A stretch of 64,000 bases of DNA from Candidatus Acidulodesulfobacterium ferriphilum (GTDB taxonomy: Bacteria; SZUA-79; Acidulodesulfobacterales; Acidulodesulfobacteraceae), in contig SGBD01000001.1 in assembly GCA_004195035.1 (NCBI GenBank), forward strand, positions 540,368 to 604,367, in the 5' to 3' direction. This document shows, one piece after another, positions 17,706-26,846 of the stretch; position 1 is the first letter of the stretch; the number at the start of each line of letters is the position of its first letter. Position numbers and translations under genes: made by a program. The notes under the pieces are model-generated. The model saw only the letters and a program-made list of their open reading frames with translations, searched no databases and was not told where the DNA came from.

Positions 17706-18653
17706 TTAACCTTTTATAAATTTAGACATATTATTAATAAAATCCTCAGCCTGAAAAATTATTTCTTCTATAACCTCTTTTACGGTTTTTTCTTCTTTTA
17801 TGAGTCCCGCAATCTGGCCGCTCATTAAAGAACCCATTTCGATATCCCCGTCAACTGACGCGGCTTTTAGCCTTCCCGTGCCGAGTTTTTCGTATTCAAC
17901 GGCTGGCGAACATTTTTCTTCCAATTCGAGAAACATTTTCGCAAGCCTGTTTTTTAACACCCTGACGGGATGCCCCGTCGGCCTTCCTGTAACGACGGTA
18001 TCCCTGTCGGATGCCTTTATTACCATATCTTTCCAGTTTTGATGCACATGACATTCCTTAGTCGCAAGAAACCTCGTGCCCATTTGAACGCCGCTTGCGC
18101 CCAGACATAAAGCGGCGGCGAACCCTCTGTAATCCGCAATACCGCCCGCAGCTATAACGGGAATATTAACGCTATCGACAACCTGCGGAACAATTACCAT
18201 GGTGGTTAGCTCCCCGATATGCCCTCCCGATTCTGTACCCTCGGCAATTAAGGCATCTGCTCCAGCCTTTTCCATCCTTTTTGCAAGAGCCGTCGATGGA
18301 ATAACGGGAATTACTTTTATGCCCGCTTCGTGAAATTTTTTAATGTAAGGTCCCGCGTTTCCTGCTCCAGTCGTAACAACAGGGACGCCCTCCCGTATAA
18401 CGGCATCGACTAATTCACCTATATGAGGCAAATACAGTATAAGATTTACGCCGAAAGGCTTATCGGTATTTTCCTTGGCTTTTCTTATTTCCTTAACAAG
18501 GAGATCCGGGGGCATCTGCCCCGCCCCTATTATACCCAAGCCTCCGGCATTTGAAACGGCGCTTGCAAGAGCATAATTCGACGCCCATGCCATTCCGCCC
18601 TGAAAAATCGGATATTTTATCCCAATTTTATCACATATGGGAGATTTTATCAT
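17706..18653 (-). CDS. fabK: FMN-dependent enoyl-[ACP] reductase II (FabK)
   Basis: Last reduction of each elongation cycle, carried out by a flavoprotein related to 2-nitropropane dioxygenase instead of FabI. Visible are FQGGMAWAS at the N-terminus, TTGAGNAGPYI near 95, GTESGGHIGEL near 145 and GASGVQMGTRFLAT near 195, which form the FMN site. The length of 315 aa fits FabK. No fabI homologue is seen in the cluster, so this is probably the working enoyl reductase. FabK enzymes are generally insensitive to triclosan. Its stop abuts the fabD start. Confidence 0.9.
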   Translation of the reverse strand: MIKSPICDKIGIKYPIFQGGMAWASNYALASAVSNAGGLGIIGAGQMPPDLLVKEIRKAKENTDKPFGVNLILYLPHIGELVDAVIREGVPVVTTGAGNAGPYIKKFHEAGIKVIPVIPSTALAKRMEKAGADALIAEGTESGGHIGELTTMVIVPQVVDSVNIPVIAAGGIADYRGFAAALCLGASGVQMGTRFLATKECHVHQNWKDMVIKASDRDTVVTGRPTGHPVRVLKNRLAKMFLELEEKCSPAVEYEKLGTGRLKAASVDGDIEMGSLMSGQIAGLIKEEKTVKEVIEEIIFQAEDFINNMSKFIKG

Positions 18654-18726
18654 TTTATTGTTTCATCCTAATTAGGGGACAGGCTTAAGTCTGTCCCCGT
18701 TTTACCATATATATAGTTATATAGTT

Positions 18727-19710
18727 TTACCATCTTATTATAGAAGATGCCCATGCGAGTCCGGCGCCGATAGCATCGATTAATACAAGATCCCCTTCTT
18801 TTATGCGGCCAGAAACGCACGCTTCGTCTAACGCAATAGGGATTGAACCGCTTGAAGTATTTCCATACTTCTCCACATTTACGAAAACCCTCTCCATTGG
18901 AAAACACAACTTCTTTGCGGTGGCTTCTATTATCCTGATATTTGCCTGATGGGGAACAAACAAATCGATATCTTCCGGCTTAAGGCCGTTAAATTTAATG
19001 GCCTCTTCGGCAACATCTTTGAGATATTTTACCGCATATTTAAAAAGCTCGGAACCCTTCATTTTTATATAATGGTCAAGATTATTTACCGTCTGAGCGG
19101 TTGCGGGCATTAAAGAGCCTCCTGCGGGAAGTTTAAGTATATTATCGTGCCCTCCCTCCGAATGTATGTGGGTCGATAAGATACCCCTTGTATTTTCGGT
19201 ATTTGCGGATAACACCGCCGCCCCTCCTCCATCGCCGAATAATACGCAGGTTGACCTGTCGGTATAATCGGTAATTCTCGAAAGTAAATCGGCGCCGATA
19301 ACTAATGCATTTTTATATCTGCCCGATTTAATAAAGCTGTCTGCAATGGATAAAGAATAGATAAAGCCGCTGCACCCTGCGCTTACATCAAAAGCAGCCG
19401 CATTTTTCAGCCCTAATTTTTCTTGAACGATGCAGGCGGTGGACGGAAATATCATATCCGGCGTAATTGTTCCGACTATGATAAGCTCTATGTCCATCGG
19501 GCTCACCCCCGAGCGCTTAATTGCCCGCCTTGCGGCATTGGCGGCTATATCCGATGTCGTTAAGCCGGCTTCGGCGATCCGTCTTTCTTTAATGCCGGTC
19601 CTTGAGGTAATCCACTCGTCCGATGTATCGACAATACTGCAAAGTTCTTCATTGGTAAGCACTTTTTCCGGAACATACGAACCGATTCCTGTAATCTGTG
19701 AATATATCAA
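18727..19710 (-). CDS. fabH: 3-oxoacyl-[ACP] synthase III (FabH)
   Basis: Starts fatty acid synthesis by condensing an acyl-CoA with malonyl-ACP. The catalytic Cys lies in VSAGCSGFIYSL near residue 114, His in VPHQANIRI near 245 and Asn in EKYGNTSSGSIP near 275. The length of 327 aa is standard. The start at 19710 is TTG; the family N-terminus (tSxIxGIGSYVPE) begins immediately after it. It follows plsX by 36 bases. Confidence 0.95.
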   Translation of the reverse strand: MIYSQITGIGSYVPEKVLTNEELCSIVDTSDEWITSRTGIKERRIAEAGLTTSDIAANAARRAIKRSGVSPMDIELIIVGTITPDMIFPSTACIVQEKLGLKNAAAFDVSAGCSGFIYSLSIADSFIKSGRYKNALVIGADLLSRITDYTDRSTCVLFGDGGGAAVLSANTENTRGILSTHIHSEGGHDNILKLPAGGSLMPATAQTVNNLDHYIKMKGSELFKYAVKYLKDVAEEAIKFNGLKPEDIDLFVPHQANIRIIEATAKKLCFPMERVFVNVEKYGNTSSGSIPIALDEACVSGRIKEGDLVLIDAIGAGLAWASSIIRW

Positions 19711-19746
19711 TTTTTTAAACCTTCGCTATCAAAAATTTATATTTTA

Positions 19747-20763
19747 TTAGGATAAATAACCGCTTTCGGCATTGGCTTCGATTTTATGGCTGATATTTAA
19801 AGTTATCCCTTTTTCGACAAAGTGCTTGGCAACGAAAATGGCGCTAGCGATTGCTTTTGGGCTTGCCCCGCCGTGGGCGATAAATGCCGCTCCGTTAACC
19901 CCGAGAAGCGGCGCCCCGCCGTATTCGTTGTGGTCAACAAGTTTTTTAAAATTTTTTAATGATTTTTTAGCAAGAAAAAACCCTAATTTCGCCATAAGGC
20001 TTTTGTCCACTTCGTCTCTTAAAAGATTAAATATTGTTTCGGCCAGCGTCTCAGATGCTTTTAAAATAACATTGCCCGTAAATCCGTCACAAACAACTAC
20101 ATCGACTTTTCCGTTAAATATCTCTCTGCCTTCGACATAGCCGTAAAAATTTAAATCGGTATTTTTTATAATCTTATAAGCCTCCCTTGTAAGATCGTTG
20201 CCCTTGGATTCCTCTTCCCCATTGCTTAATAGTCCTATCTTCGGATTTTTTATATCCTTCATAAAAGCGGCATATTCGGCGCCCATTATTGCAAATTGAG
20301 CAAGATGATGGGGTTTGACATCGACATTCGCTCCCGCGTCTATCAAAACGGTATAGCCGCCGATTGCCGGCATAATGGTAGCTATCGCAGGCCTGTCTAT
20401 CCCCTTGATCCGCTTAAAAACAAACATAGCGATAGCCAATGATGCCCCGCTATTACCCGCGCTGATAACGACATCCGCCTCTTTATTCTTTACAAGTTCG
20501 TAAGCAACGCGCAAAGAAGAGTTTTTTTTATTCCTTACGATAGAAGACGGAGAATCCTTCATTGTAATCCGCTCAGAAGCATGCTTTATCTTAACCCTTG
20601 ATGACATATGCCCGTGTTTTTTAAAAGCACTCTCTAATGCGGCCTCATCCCCTGTGAGTATTATCTCTAATCCCTCATCCGACTCTACGGCGGCTATTGC
20701 CCCTAAAACCTCGGGTTCCGGCGCCTTATCTGAGCCAAAGCCGTCCAGAGCTATTCTAATCAT
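19747..20763 (-). CDS. plsX: Phosphate acyltransferase PlsX
   Basis: Makes acyl-phosphate from acyl-ACP for phospholipid synthesis. PlsX signatures are present: ALDGFGSDKAPEPEVLGA at the N-terminus, MKDSPSSIVRNKKNSS, AGNSGA near residue 104, LIDAGANVDVKPHHL and CDGFTGNVILKASE. The length of 338 aa is typical. rpmF lies just upstream and fabH downstream, the classical rpmF-plsX-fabH order. Confidence 0.96.
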   Translation of the reverse strand: MIRIALDGFGSDKAPEPEVLGAIAAVESDEGLEIILTGDEAALESAFKKHGHMSSRVKIKHASERITMKDSPSSIVRNKKNSSLRVAYELVKNKEADVVISAGNSGASLAIAMFVFKRIKGIDRPAIATIMPAIGGYTVLIDAGANVDVKPHHLAQFAIMGAEYAAFMKDIKNPKIGLLSNGEEESKGNDLTREAYKIIKNTDLNFYGYVEGREIFNGKVDVVVCDGFTGNVILKASETLAETIFNLLRDEVDKSLMAKLGFFLAKKSLKNFKKLVDHNEYGGAPLLGVNGAAFIAHGGASPKAIASAIFVAKHFVEKGITLNISHKIEANAESGYLS

Positions 20764-20828
20764 TTATAATTTCCCCATTCGTAGGTAAAATTTTAACGCC
20801 CGTTAACTCTTTTATATAATTTGTGTAA

Positions 20829-21017
20829 TCAGGCTTTTGATTCGGTTGCCGCAATTATAACCCGTCCCCTGTATGTTTTGCAATTAGCGCACATTCTATG
20901 CGGAAGCACGGGCTCCCCGCAATTCGGGCACTTTGAATAATTAGTTGCCTCAAGGCTGTCATGAGTTCTCCTTTTATCCCTTCTGCATTTTGAGTGTCTT
21001 TTCTTTGGATTTGCCAT
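20829..21017 (-). CDS. rpmF: 50S ribosomal protein L32
   Basis: Small zinc-ribbon ribosomal protein (62 aa). It starts MANPKKRHSKCRRDKRR and carries CPNCGEPVLPHRMCANCKTY, a four-cysteine zinc site. It heads the plsX-fab cluster. The usual upstream YceD/DUF177 gene is not present; valS lies there instead, in the same direction. Confidence 0.97.
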   Translation of the reverse strand: MANPKKRHSKCRRDKRRTHDSLEATNYSKCPNCGEPVLPHRMCANCKTYRGRVIIAATESKA

Positions 21018-21101
21018 ATAAATCTCCTTTTATTAATCTGAATTAAACCAATTTTTAAAAATATATGCTATATTATTAATAAAATATTAAAATGTCAATG
21101 T

Positions 21102-23612
21102 TCATTTTTCTATCTTTATAAACAGGTTATCATCCGCGGTCTTAAAATCCGCTTCGTCGGAAAATATCATTCTTTTCGCCCGTGCGGCAGATTTTATATC
21201 GCTGTTTACGCTGTTTAAGATGCTTATATAATCGTTGTTCAGCGTTTTAACTAAAAGTTTGTCAATCTTATGATTTTGATGAAGATTTAAACTTGTTCTT
21301 AATTTTCTTGAAGCCTCTATAATATTCAACAAAATTTTAGCGATTTTTATGGAAGATTCGAAGTTAAGTTCTTTTCTGTAATCGGGCCAATTTGACAAAT
21401 GAATACTGCCGGCCGTTTCAAAATTTTTATAAAACGACAGATATAATTCTTCCGTAATAAACGGAAAAAATGGAGCAAATATTTTTATCATATTGAATGA
21501 AACAAAATACATAACATTTAAAGCCTTATCTTTTCTGTCAAAATTTTCTTCTTCCTCGTCCCAAAAAACATTTTTTATAATTTCGAGATAATTATCGCAA
21601 TATACATTATAAAAGAAATCGACCATTGCCTTTAAACTTGAGGAGTATTCGTAAGATTCCATATAGTTCCCGCATATCTTTAAAGTGTTTTCGAATTCCG
21701 TAATAACCCATTTATCGACTTCGCCCAATTCAAGCTCCGATATGTCTTTCTCATACGGATTAAATCCTTCGTTGACATTTGTGATTAAAAACCTTGCCGC
21801 ATTCCATAATTTAATTAAAAGCCTTCTGCCGTTCACGGCATCTTCTTCGTTAAACCTTAAATCCTGCCCCAGATTTGCCTTTGAAGCCCAGTACCTTAAG
21901 GCATCCGCTGAATATTTATTTATTATTTCTTCGGGTCCTACAAAATTACCTAAGCTTTTAGACATCTTTTTGCCGTTTTTATCAAGTCCCCATCCGCTTA
22001 TCATAACATTTTTAAACGGAATATTACCCGTATGATAAATAGATTTTACGACGGTATAAAATAACCATGTTCGAATAATTTCCTGAGCCTGCGGCCGCAG
22101 GCTCATCGGGTAAATCCTATCTAAAAGTTTTTTTTTATCGGCGGTGCGGGAATCATATGCCCATAAGGCGTTAATCAGGGGGGTCATCGACGATGTCATC
22201 CATGTGTCCATAACATCCGTCTCCGGGTCAAATTTTTCTCCCCCGCATTTAGGGCATTTAATAATGTTAGGATGGGCTACGGCAGGGTCCACGGGCAGTT
22301 CGTCCTCTTTTGCAAGGATTACTTCGCCGCAATTTGCGCAATACCAGACAGGAAAAGGCACGCCGTAAAATCTTTGCCTCGATATATTCCAGTCCCATTT
22401 TAAATTATTAACCCATTCGTCGTATCTCGGTTTCATAAAATCGGGGTACCACTTTATTTCACTTGCAGCCTCTAAGAATTTATCTTTATTATCTAAAATT
22501 TTTATAAACCATTGGAGCTCGCGAATAAATTCGACGGGAGTTTCACACCTGTCATGAACGCCGACATTATGCAAAAGCGGTTTTTCCCCTTTTATAAACG
22601 ATAATTTCTTGAGGTCATCTACTATTGCTCTTTTTGCATCCCTTGCGGTTAATCCGCTATAAGCCCCGGCCGCCTCGTTTAATCTTCCCGCTTTATCTAT
22701 AATTATAGCCGTGTCAAGTTTATGCTCCTTCCATTTTCTAACATCTTCGGCATCGCCCCAGGTGCAAACCATCATCAAACCTGTTCCATAATTTATATCG
22801 ACGGTTTCGTCATATTTAACCGGAACATCTTTATTATATAGAGGGGTTTTAACGCTTTGCCCGTTTAAAAATCTGTATCTGTCGTCAAGAGGGTTGGCAT
22901 AAATCGCAACGCATGCCCCTAGTAATTCGGGGCGGGTTGTGGATATTATAAGACCCTGGCCCGATGATGATTTAAATTCTATGTCGTACAAAATACCGTT
23001 TAATTCTTCTATTATAATATCCGCCTGTGCAAGCGAGGTTCTGCATTGAGGGCACCATAAAATAGGCTCGTTCCTTCTTTCCATCAGCTTCTTATGGTAA
23101 AGATCAATAAATGATTTTTGGGATGTTTTCCTGCATCTTTCATCTATCGTAGAGTATGACAGCCGGTAATCGACGCTTATTCCTGCGGATTTCCATAAGG
23201 CTTTATATGTCTCGATGCCAATCTTCGTCTCTTTTAAGCAAAGGTCTATAAACTCTTCCCTCGTTATCTTAGACTTGTTTATTTTATACTTTTTTTCGAC
23301 ATACCGCTCAGTAGGAAGGCCGTTATCGTCGAAACCCATCGGATAAAACACATTAAACCCTTTCATTCTTTTGTACCTGACGATAAACTCGGCCTGGGAA
23401 TAACTCATTACATGCCCGACATGGAGATGGGCGGATGAAACATAAGGCGGAGGCGTATCGGCCGAAAAAATTTCCTTTTCGGTATCAAAGAAATCAAAAC
23501 TATATGTATCGTTATCTTCCCAATACTGCGCTATCTTTTTTTCGACCGCCTGATAGTCGTAATTTTTCGGAAAATCTTTGAAATTATTAAAATTTTCTTC
23601 GGATTTTTGCAT
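21102..23612 (-). CDS. valS: Valyl-tRNA synthetase, archaeal-type (type 2)
   Basis: Class I aminoacyl-tRNA synthetase charging tRNA-Val. The HIGH-type motif reads SSAHLHVGHVMSYSQ and is followed by YPMGFDDNGLPTERYVEK. This matches the short, archaeal-like ValS also found in Rickettsia rather than the usual bacterial form with GTDHAG. KMSKSLGN appears in KNGKKMSKSLGNFVGPEE, and a zinc-type knuckle (CANCGEVI, CPKCGGEKFD) sits in the middle. At 836 aa it lacks the C-terminal coiled coil of standard bacterial ValS. The assignment to valine rests on this family resemblance and on ileS being encoded elsewhere in the window. Confidence 0.88.
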   Translation of the reverse strand: MQKSEENFNNFKDFPKNYDYQAVEKKIAQYWEDNDTYSFDFFDTEKEIFSADTPPPYVSSAHLHVGHVMSYSQAEFIVRYKRMKGFNVFYPMGFDDNGLPTERYVEKKYKINKSKITREEFIDLCLKETKIGIETYKALWKSAGISVDYRLSYSTIDERCRKTSQKSFIDLYHKKLMERRNEPILWCPQCRTSLAQADIIIEELNGILYDIEFKSSSGQGLIISTTRPELLGACVAIYANPLDDRYRFLNGQSVKTPLYNKDVPVKYDETVDINYGTGLMMVCTWGDAEDVRKWKEHKLDTAIIIDKAGRLNEAAGAYSGLTARDAKRAIVDDLKKLSFIKGEKPLLHNVGVHDRCETPVEFIRELQWFIKILDNKDKFLEAASEIKWYPDFMKPRYDEWVNNLKWDWNISRQRFYGVPFPVWYCANCGEVILAKEDELPVDPAVAHPNIIKCPKCGGEKFDPETDVMDTWMTSSMTPLINALWAYDSRTADKKKLLDRIYPMSLRPQAQEIIRTWLFYTVVKSIYHTGNIPFKNVMISGWGLDKNGKKMSKSLGNFVGPEEIINKYSADALRYWASKANLGQDLRFNEEDAVNGRRLLIKLWNAARFLITNVNEGFNPYEKDISELELGEVDKWVITEFENTLKICGNYMESYEYSSSLKAMVDFFYNVYCDNYLEIIKNVFWDEEEENFDRKDKALNVMYFVSFNMIKIFAPFFPFITEELYLSFYKNFETAGSIHLSNWPDYRKELNFESSIKIAKILLNIIEASRKLRTSLNLHQNHKIDKLLVKTLNNDYISILNSVNSDIKSAARAKRMIFSDEADFKTADDNLFIKIEK

Positions 23613-23663
23613 AGATTATTAAGTTTAGCAATTTTTTTTATAAAAATCAATCATAACTTGCAA

Positions 23664-23826
23664 CCCAAATCCCGATTTAGAAAATATTTAAGATATTCCA
23701 ATATTAAGTAATTCTGGATTCCCGCTTTCGCGGGAATGACAATGCAGTGATTTAAAGTTTCACCCTTTGGGTGTCATTCCCGCGAAAGCGGGAATCCAGA
23801 AAATAAATTTCTAAATCGGGATTTGG
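23664..23826. repeat. Nested composite palindromic element
   Basis: An inner REP pair (23712-23740 and 23773-23801, TTCTGGATTCCCGC... inverted) is framed by an outer perfect 16-base inverted repeat, CCAAATCCCGATTTAG at 23665-23680 and its complement at 23811-23826. The whole can fold as one long nested hairpin. It fills most of the divergent gap between valS and dnaX. The outer motif recurs alone at 43320, 47153 and, eroded, at 2072 and 32942. Confidence 0.85.
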
Positions 23827-23848
23827 ATGCAAAACTTGTATTATTATA

Positions 23849-23857
23849 TGTTATAAT
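23849..23857 (+). promoter_or_regulatory. Extended -10 promoter of dnaX
   Basis: TGTTATAAT (the TGnTATAAT pattern) ends nine bases before the dnaX ATG. Initiation the usual six to nine bases downstream would fall at or within a couple of bases of the start codon, so the mRNA may be leaderless. No Shine-Dalgarno site is present. Confidence 0.6.
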
Positions 23858-23865
23858 TATAAAAT

Positions 23866-25401
23866 ATGTATCAGGTGCTTGCCAGAAAATACAGGCCAAA
23901 AATTTTCGATGAAATAGCGGGACAGGATAGCATTGTCCAAACGCTTAAAAATGCCGTTATCCACGACAGGATTGCCCATGCCTACATATTTTCGGGTACG
24001 AGAGGGGTCGGCAAAACATCTATCGCAAGAATACTTGCAAAATCGATTAACTGCGAAAACGGCCCTACGATAAATCCGTGCGGCGTTTGTTCCGCCTGCG
24101 TCCAGATCCAAAACGGCAGTTCGGTAGATGTCATAGAAATCGACGGGGCATCGAATACGGGCGTTGACGCAATAAGGGATTTAAAAGAAAACATAATATA
24201 TCTGCCGCAGAGTTTTAAATATAAAATTTACATCATCGACGAGGTTCACATGCTTTCTAACAGCGCCTTTAATGCTCTTTTAAAGACGCTCGAAGAGCCT
24301 CCCGCCCACGCTAAATTTATTTTTGCAACAACCGAATTGCACAAAGTCCCCGAAACTATTTTATCGAGGTGCCAGAGGTTTAACTTCAAAAGAATACCGA
24401 CCGATATAATTTACCGTAAATTAAAAGAGATTGCGGCTGCGGAAGACATTTCCGTTACCGATGAAAACTTAATGATTATGGCCTCTTTGGCCGACGGATC
24501 CGTTAGGGACTCTCTCACAACCTTTGACACTATTATATCGTACTTCGGAAAGGATATAAAAGAAGATATATCGCCCGTTCTTGGATTAACCGTTAAAGCA
24601 GCAATCGTTGATCTTATCGGCGCAATTTTTAAGAAGGATTATGAAGCTTCCATCAGGCTGGCAAAAGAAATACACGACTCCGGGGCAGATATAAGGCAGT
24701 TTATAAAACAGCTTGCATTCTACATCAGAAATATTTTAATAATAAAATTAAAATATAAAGATATGATTAACGATATGACGGATGAAGAAATAAATGCTTT
24801 AATTCCCCTTGCCGGACAAAAACACCAGGAGGAACTTCTAGACATGATAGATATATTACTCAACTCGGACGCCAAATATCAAAAAATCTCTTCCCCTTCA
24901 TTAATGCTTGAACTTACTCTTTTCAGGCTTATAAATATTCCATCGAAACATAATGTAACGGAACTCATAAATAAAATCGATAAATTTATATCGCTTAAAA
25001 CAAATCAGGCAGAAAATCCAAAAATAGAGGATAAAACCGGCAAGTTTAATTTAAACGATGAGACTCTGACACCGCCTCCGCCCGCATTTGACTCATCCTT
25101 TGCACTTCGTCAGCCGCTGCCGAAAATCGCCGCTCCCGCAAATGCGCAAACGGACAGACAAGTTAAAACAGCGCCGAATGACGGTAATAATACGCACGGG
25201 GGATCAGACGAATTCTTTGCCCACTTCGATAAAATCGATGAAAAATTAGCTCAAGAAAATGGTAAGCAGGAAACTAACGCTTTAATAGATGACGGCATTA
25301 AAGCCGACGAAGCTGAAAAACCCGAAGAAAGCATAATCATGGAAAGCATAAAAGACATTTTCGGGAAAGATATCGAAAGGATAGATAAGACTAAAAAGTA
25401 A
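23866..25401 (+). CDS. dnaX: DNA polymerase III subunit tau/gamma
   Basis: Clamp-loader ATPase. The AAA+ core (about residues 1-350) has YRPKIFDEIAGQ, Walker A GTRGVGKTS, a four-cysteine zinc module (one Cys in SINCEN, then CGVCSAC), Walker B IIDEVHMLS, and ATTELHKVPETILSRCQRF. The tail from about 385 is Pro/Asn/Asp-rich and ends acidic, as in tau proteins. At 511 aa it is shorter than E. coli tau. I saw no obvious slippery heptamer for a gamma frameshift. It starts the dnaX-ybaB-recR run. Confidence 0.95.
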   Translation: MYQVLARKYRPKIFDEIAGQDSIVQTLKNAVIHDRIAHAYIFSGTRGVGKTSIARILAKSINCENGPTINPCGVCSACVQIQNGSSVDVIEIDGASNTGVDAIRDLKENIIYLPQSFKYKIYIIDEVHMLSNSAFNALLKTLEEPPAHAKFIFATTELHKVPETILSRCQRFNFKRIPTDIIYRKLKEIAAAEDISVTDENLMIMASLADGSVRDSLTTFDTIISYFGKDIKEDISPVLGLTVKAAIVDLIGAIFKKDYEASIRLAKEIHDSGADIRQFIKQLAFYIRNILIIKLKYKDMINDMTDEEINALIPLAGQKHQEELLDMIDILLNSDAKYQKISSPSLMLELTLFRLINIPSKHNVTELINKIDKFISLKTNQAENPKIEDKTGKFNLNDETLTPPPPAFDSSFALRQPLPKIAAPANAQTDRQVKTAPNDGNNTHGGSDEFFAHFDKIDEKLAQENGKQETNALIDDGIKADEAEKPEESIIMESIKDIFGKDIERIDKTKK

Positions 25402-25492
25402 CCTAAAAAAGTGAAACCTCCTTGTTATTTTTTAAAAAAAATTATAGAATAATATAATATAAACGCAAATAGAAATCCGGAGGAATGTTAAA

Positions 25493-25807
25493 ATGTCCAA
25501 AAATATGGCAGGAATGTTAAAGCAGGCTCAAAAGTTTCAATCGGATATGCTTAAAATGCAGGAAGAACTCGGTTCTAAAATTGTCGAATCCAGTTCCGGC
25601 GGCGGTATGGTTACGGCAAAAGTGAACGGAAAACAGGAACTTATATCCATAACGATAGATAAAGCCGTTATTAATCCCGACGATGCCGAAATGCTTCAAG
25701 ACCTTATAGTCGCCTCTATTAACGAAGCCCTAAATAAATCAAAAGATATGGTTACGAATGAAATGTCCAAATTAACGGGCGGACTTAATTTACCCGGCCT
25801 TTTTTAA
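25493..25807 (+). CDS. ybaB: Nucleoid-associated protein YbaB/EbfC
   Basis: Small DNA-binding dimer (104 aa) that is almost always encoded between dnaX and recR, as here. It begins MSKNMAGMLKQAQKFQ and has MQEELGSKIVESSSGGGMV and the INEALNKSKDMV helix typical of the family. An AGGAGG-like ribosome site (CGGAGGAATG) precedes the ATG. Confidence 0.96.
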   Translation: MSKNMAGMLKQAQKFQSDMLKMQEELGSKIVESSSGGGMVTAKVNGKQELISITIDKAVINPDDAEMLQDLIVASINEALNKSKDMVTNEMSKLTGGLNLPGLF

Positions 25808-25850
25808 TAAATTAAAAAAACAATTTTTATCTAAATTATATCCAAGACTT

Positions 25851-26456
25851 ATGTCGATTAATCAATCCGATTATATTAGAGATATTGTGTCCGCCTTTAA
25901 AAAACTTCCCGGAATAGGCGAAAGATCCGCAAGAAGGCTTGCATTTTACATATTATCCCAAAATGAATCGGTAGCATATAGCCTTGCAAATGCAATAAAA
26001 GATGCAAAACAAAATATCAAACTTTGCAAAAATTGTTTTAATCTGAGCGGAGAAGATTTTTGCCCTATATGCAAAAATACCTCAAGGAACTCTAAATTAT
26101 TATGCGTCGTGGAAAATCCTGAAATAATATATGTATTCGAAAAAAGCGGCAACTTTAACGGCTTTTATCATGTCCTCCACGGCTTAATAAATCCTTTGGA
26201 GGGAATAACCCCTTCGGATATAAAACTTAAAGAACTTGCGCTCAGGGTGGAGCAGGGCGGCTTCGAGGAAATAATCCTTGCATTAAACCCCAATTCTAAC
26301 GGCGAAGCCACCATGGTTTATATTCAAAAAATATTATCCCCTTACAATGTCCATATAACCGCTCTGGCAAGGGGAATACCGATAGGCTCCGACCTTGAAT
26401 ATGTCGATAAAGACACGCTTTCGGAAGCCATTAACTACAGAAAAAACTTTGGATAA
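25851..26456 (+). CDS. recR: Recombination protein RecR
   Basis: RecFOR pathway protein that helps load RecA at gaps. It shows a helix-hairpin-helix (LPGIGERSARRLAFYIL), a four-cysteine zinc finger (CKNCFNLSGEDFCPICKN near residues 57-74), and a Toprim domain with VVENPE and ILALNPNSNGEATM. The length of 201 aa is normal. Its stop codon is only four bases from a perfect, isolated CRISPR repeat. Confidence 0.96.
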   Translation: MSINQSDYIRDIVSAFKKLPGIGERSARRLAFYILSQNESVAYSLANAIKDAKQNIKLCKNCFNLSGEDFCPICKNTSRNSKLLCVVENPEIIYVFEKSGNFNGFYHVLHGLINPLEGITPSDIKLKELALRVEQGGFEEIILALNPNSNGEATMVYIQKILSPYNVHITALARGIPIGSDLEYVDKDTLSEAINYRKNFG

Positions 26457-26460
26457 TTTC

Positions 26461-26496
26461 GTTGTGATTTGCGGTCAGGCATTTGTTTGGTATAAT
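26461..26496 (+). CRISPR. Isolated CRISPR repeat acting as a probable promoter
   Basis: A perfect 36-base copy of the array repeat (starts GTTGTGATTTGC, ends TTTGTTTGGTATAAT) lies 375 bases before the main array. It ends in the extended -10 TGGTATAAT, with TTGCGG 16 bases further upstream as a possible -35. The signal-peptide gene at 26523 follows directly. Predicted transcription from about 26503 would give that gene a roughly 20-base leader containing its GAGG site. Confidence 0.85.
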
Positions 26497-26522
26497 TAAA
26501 CTATAAGTTATACAGAGGTATT

Positions 26523-26846
26523 ATGAGAAAATCAATTTTTTTCTTAATCGTTCTTTCTTTGGTATTTATTTTTTCGGCGAAGGCTTATGCGGGAAATATT
26601 TCGAATAAGCAAGAAAATACGGTAAAATATTTATATAAAGCATCTTACGATTTAGGTTACAACTGGGGTAAATTGCGCACAAAATATCATACCGGAATGG
26701 TAAGCAATGAAAGGTGCAGCCATGTCGTTTCTATCTTAAAAAACTATGTAGAATCTCATAATATGATGTCTTTATCGTATTATAATTCAATTAAGGCAAA
26801 TCTTTTTAATACCTGCGTTCTCGGAGTTGTGGCTGGATATAAGTAA
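26523..26846 (+). CDS. Small exported protein of unknown function encoded within the CRISPR locus
   Basis: I do not recognise this family. The 107-residue product has a clear signal peptide: positive N-terminus MRKS, a hydrophobic core through about residue 18, and a predicted cleavage site after Ala23 (AYA-GN). The mature part (about 84 aa) is polar, Tyr/Asn-rich and has two cysteines (65 and 98) that could form a disulfide. It contains YDLGYNWGK and ends GVVAGYK. GAGG lies four bases before the ATG. It sits between an isolated repeat (26461-26496) and the first repeat of the main array (26872), in the position of a spacer, and is probably transcribed from the promoter inside that repeat. 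An envelope or secreted location makes a direct Cas or anti-CRISPR role unlikely, though not excluded. Confidence 0.72.
   Translation: MRKSIFFLIVLSLVFIFSAKAYAGNISNKQENTVKYLYKASYDLGYNWGKLRTKYHTGMVSNERCSHVVSILKNYVESHNMMSLSYYNSIKANLFNTCVLGVVAGYK

Noticed and set aside
23866-25401. Programmed frameshift in dnaX producing a gamma subunit
   Set aside because: No convincing slippery heptamer with a following stem was found in the region where it would be expected.
26523-26846. Anti-CRISPR protein inside the array
   Set aside because: The product has a clear signal peptide and would leave the cytoplasm, where Cas9 acts; an anti-CRISPR role is therefore not proposed.
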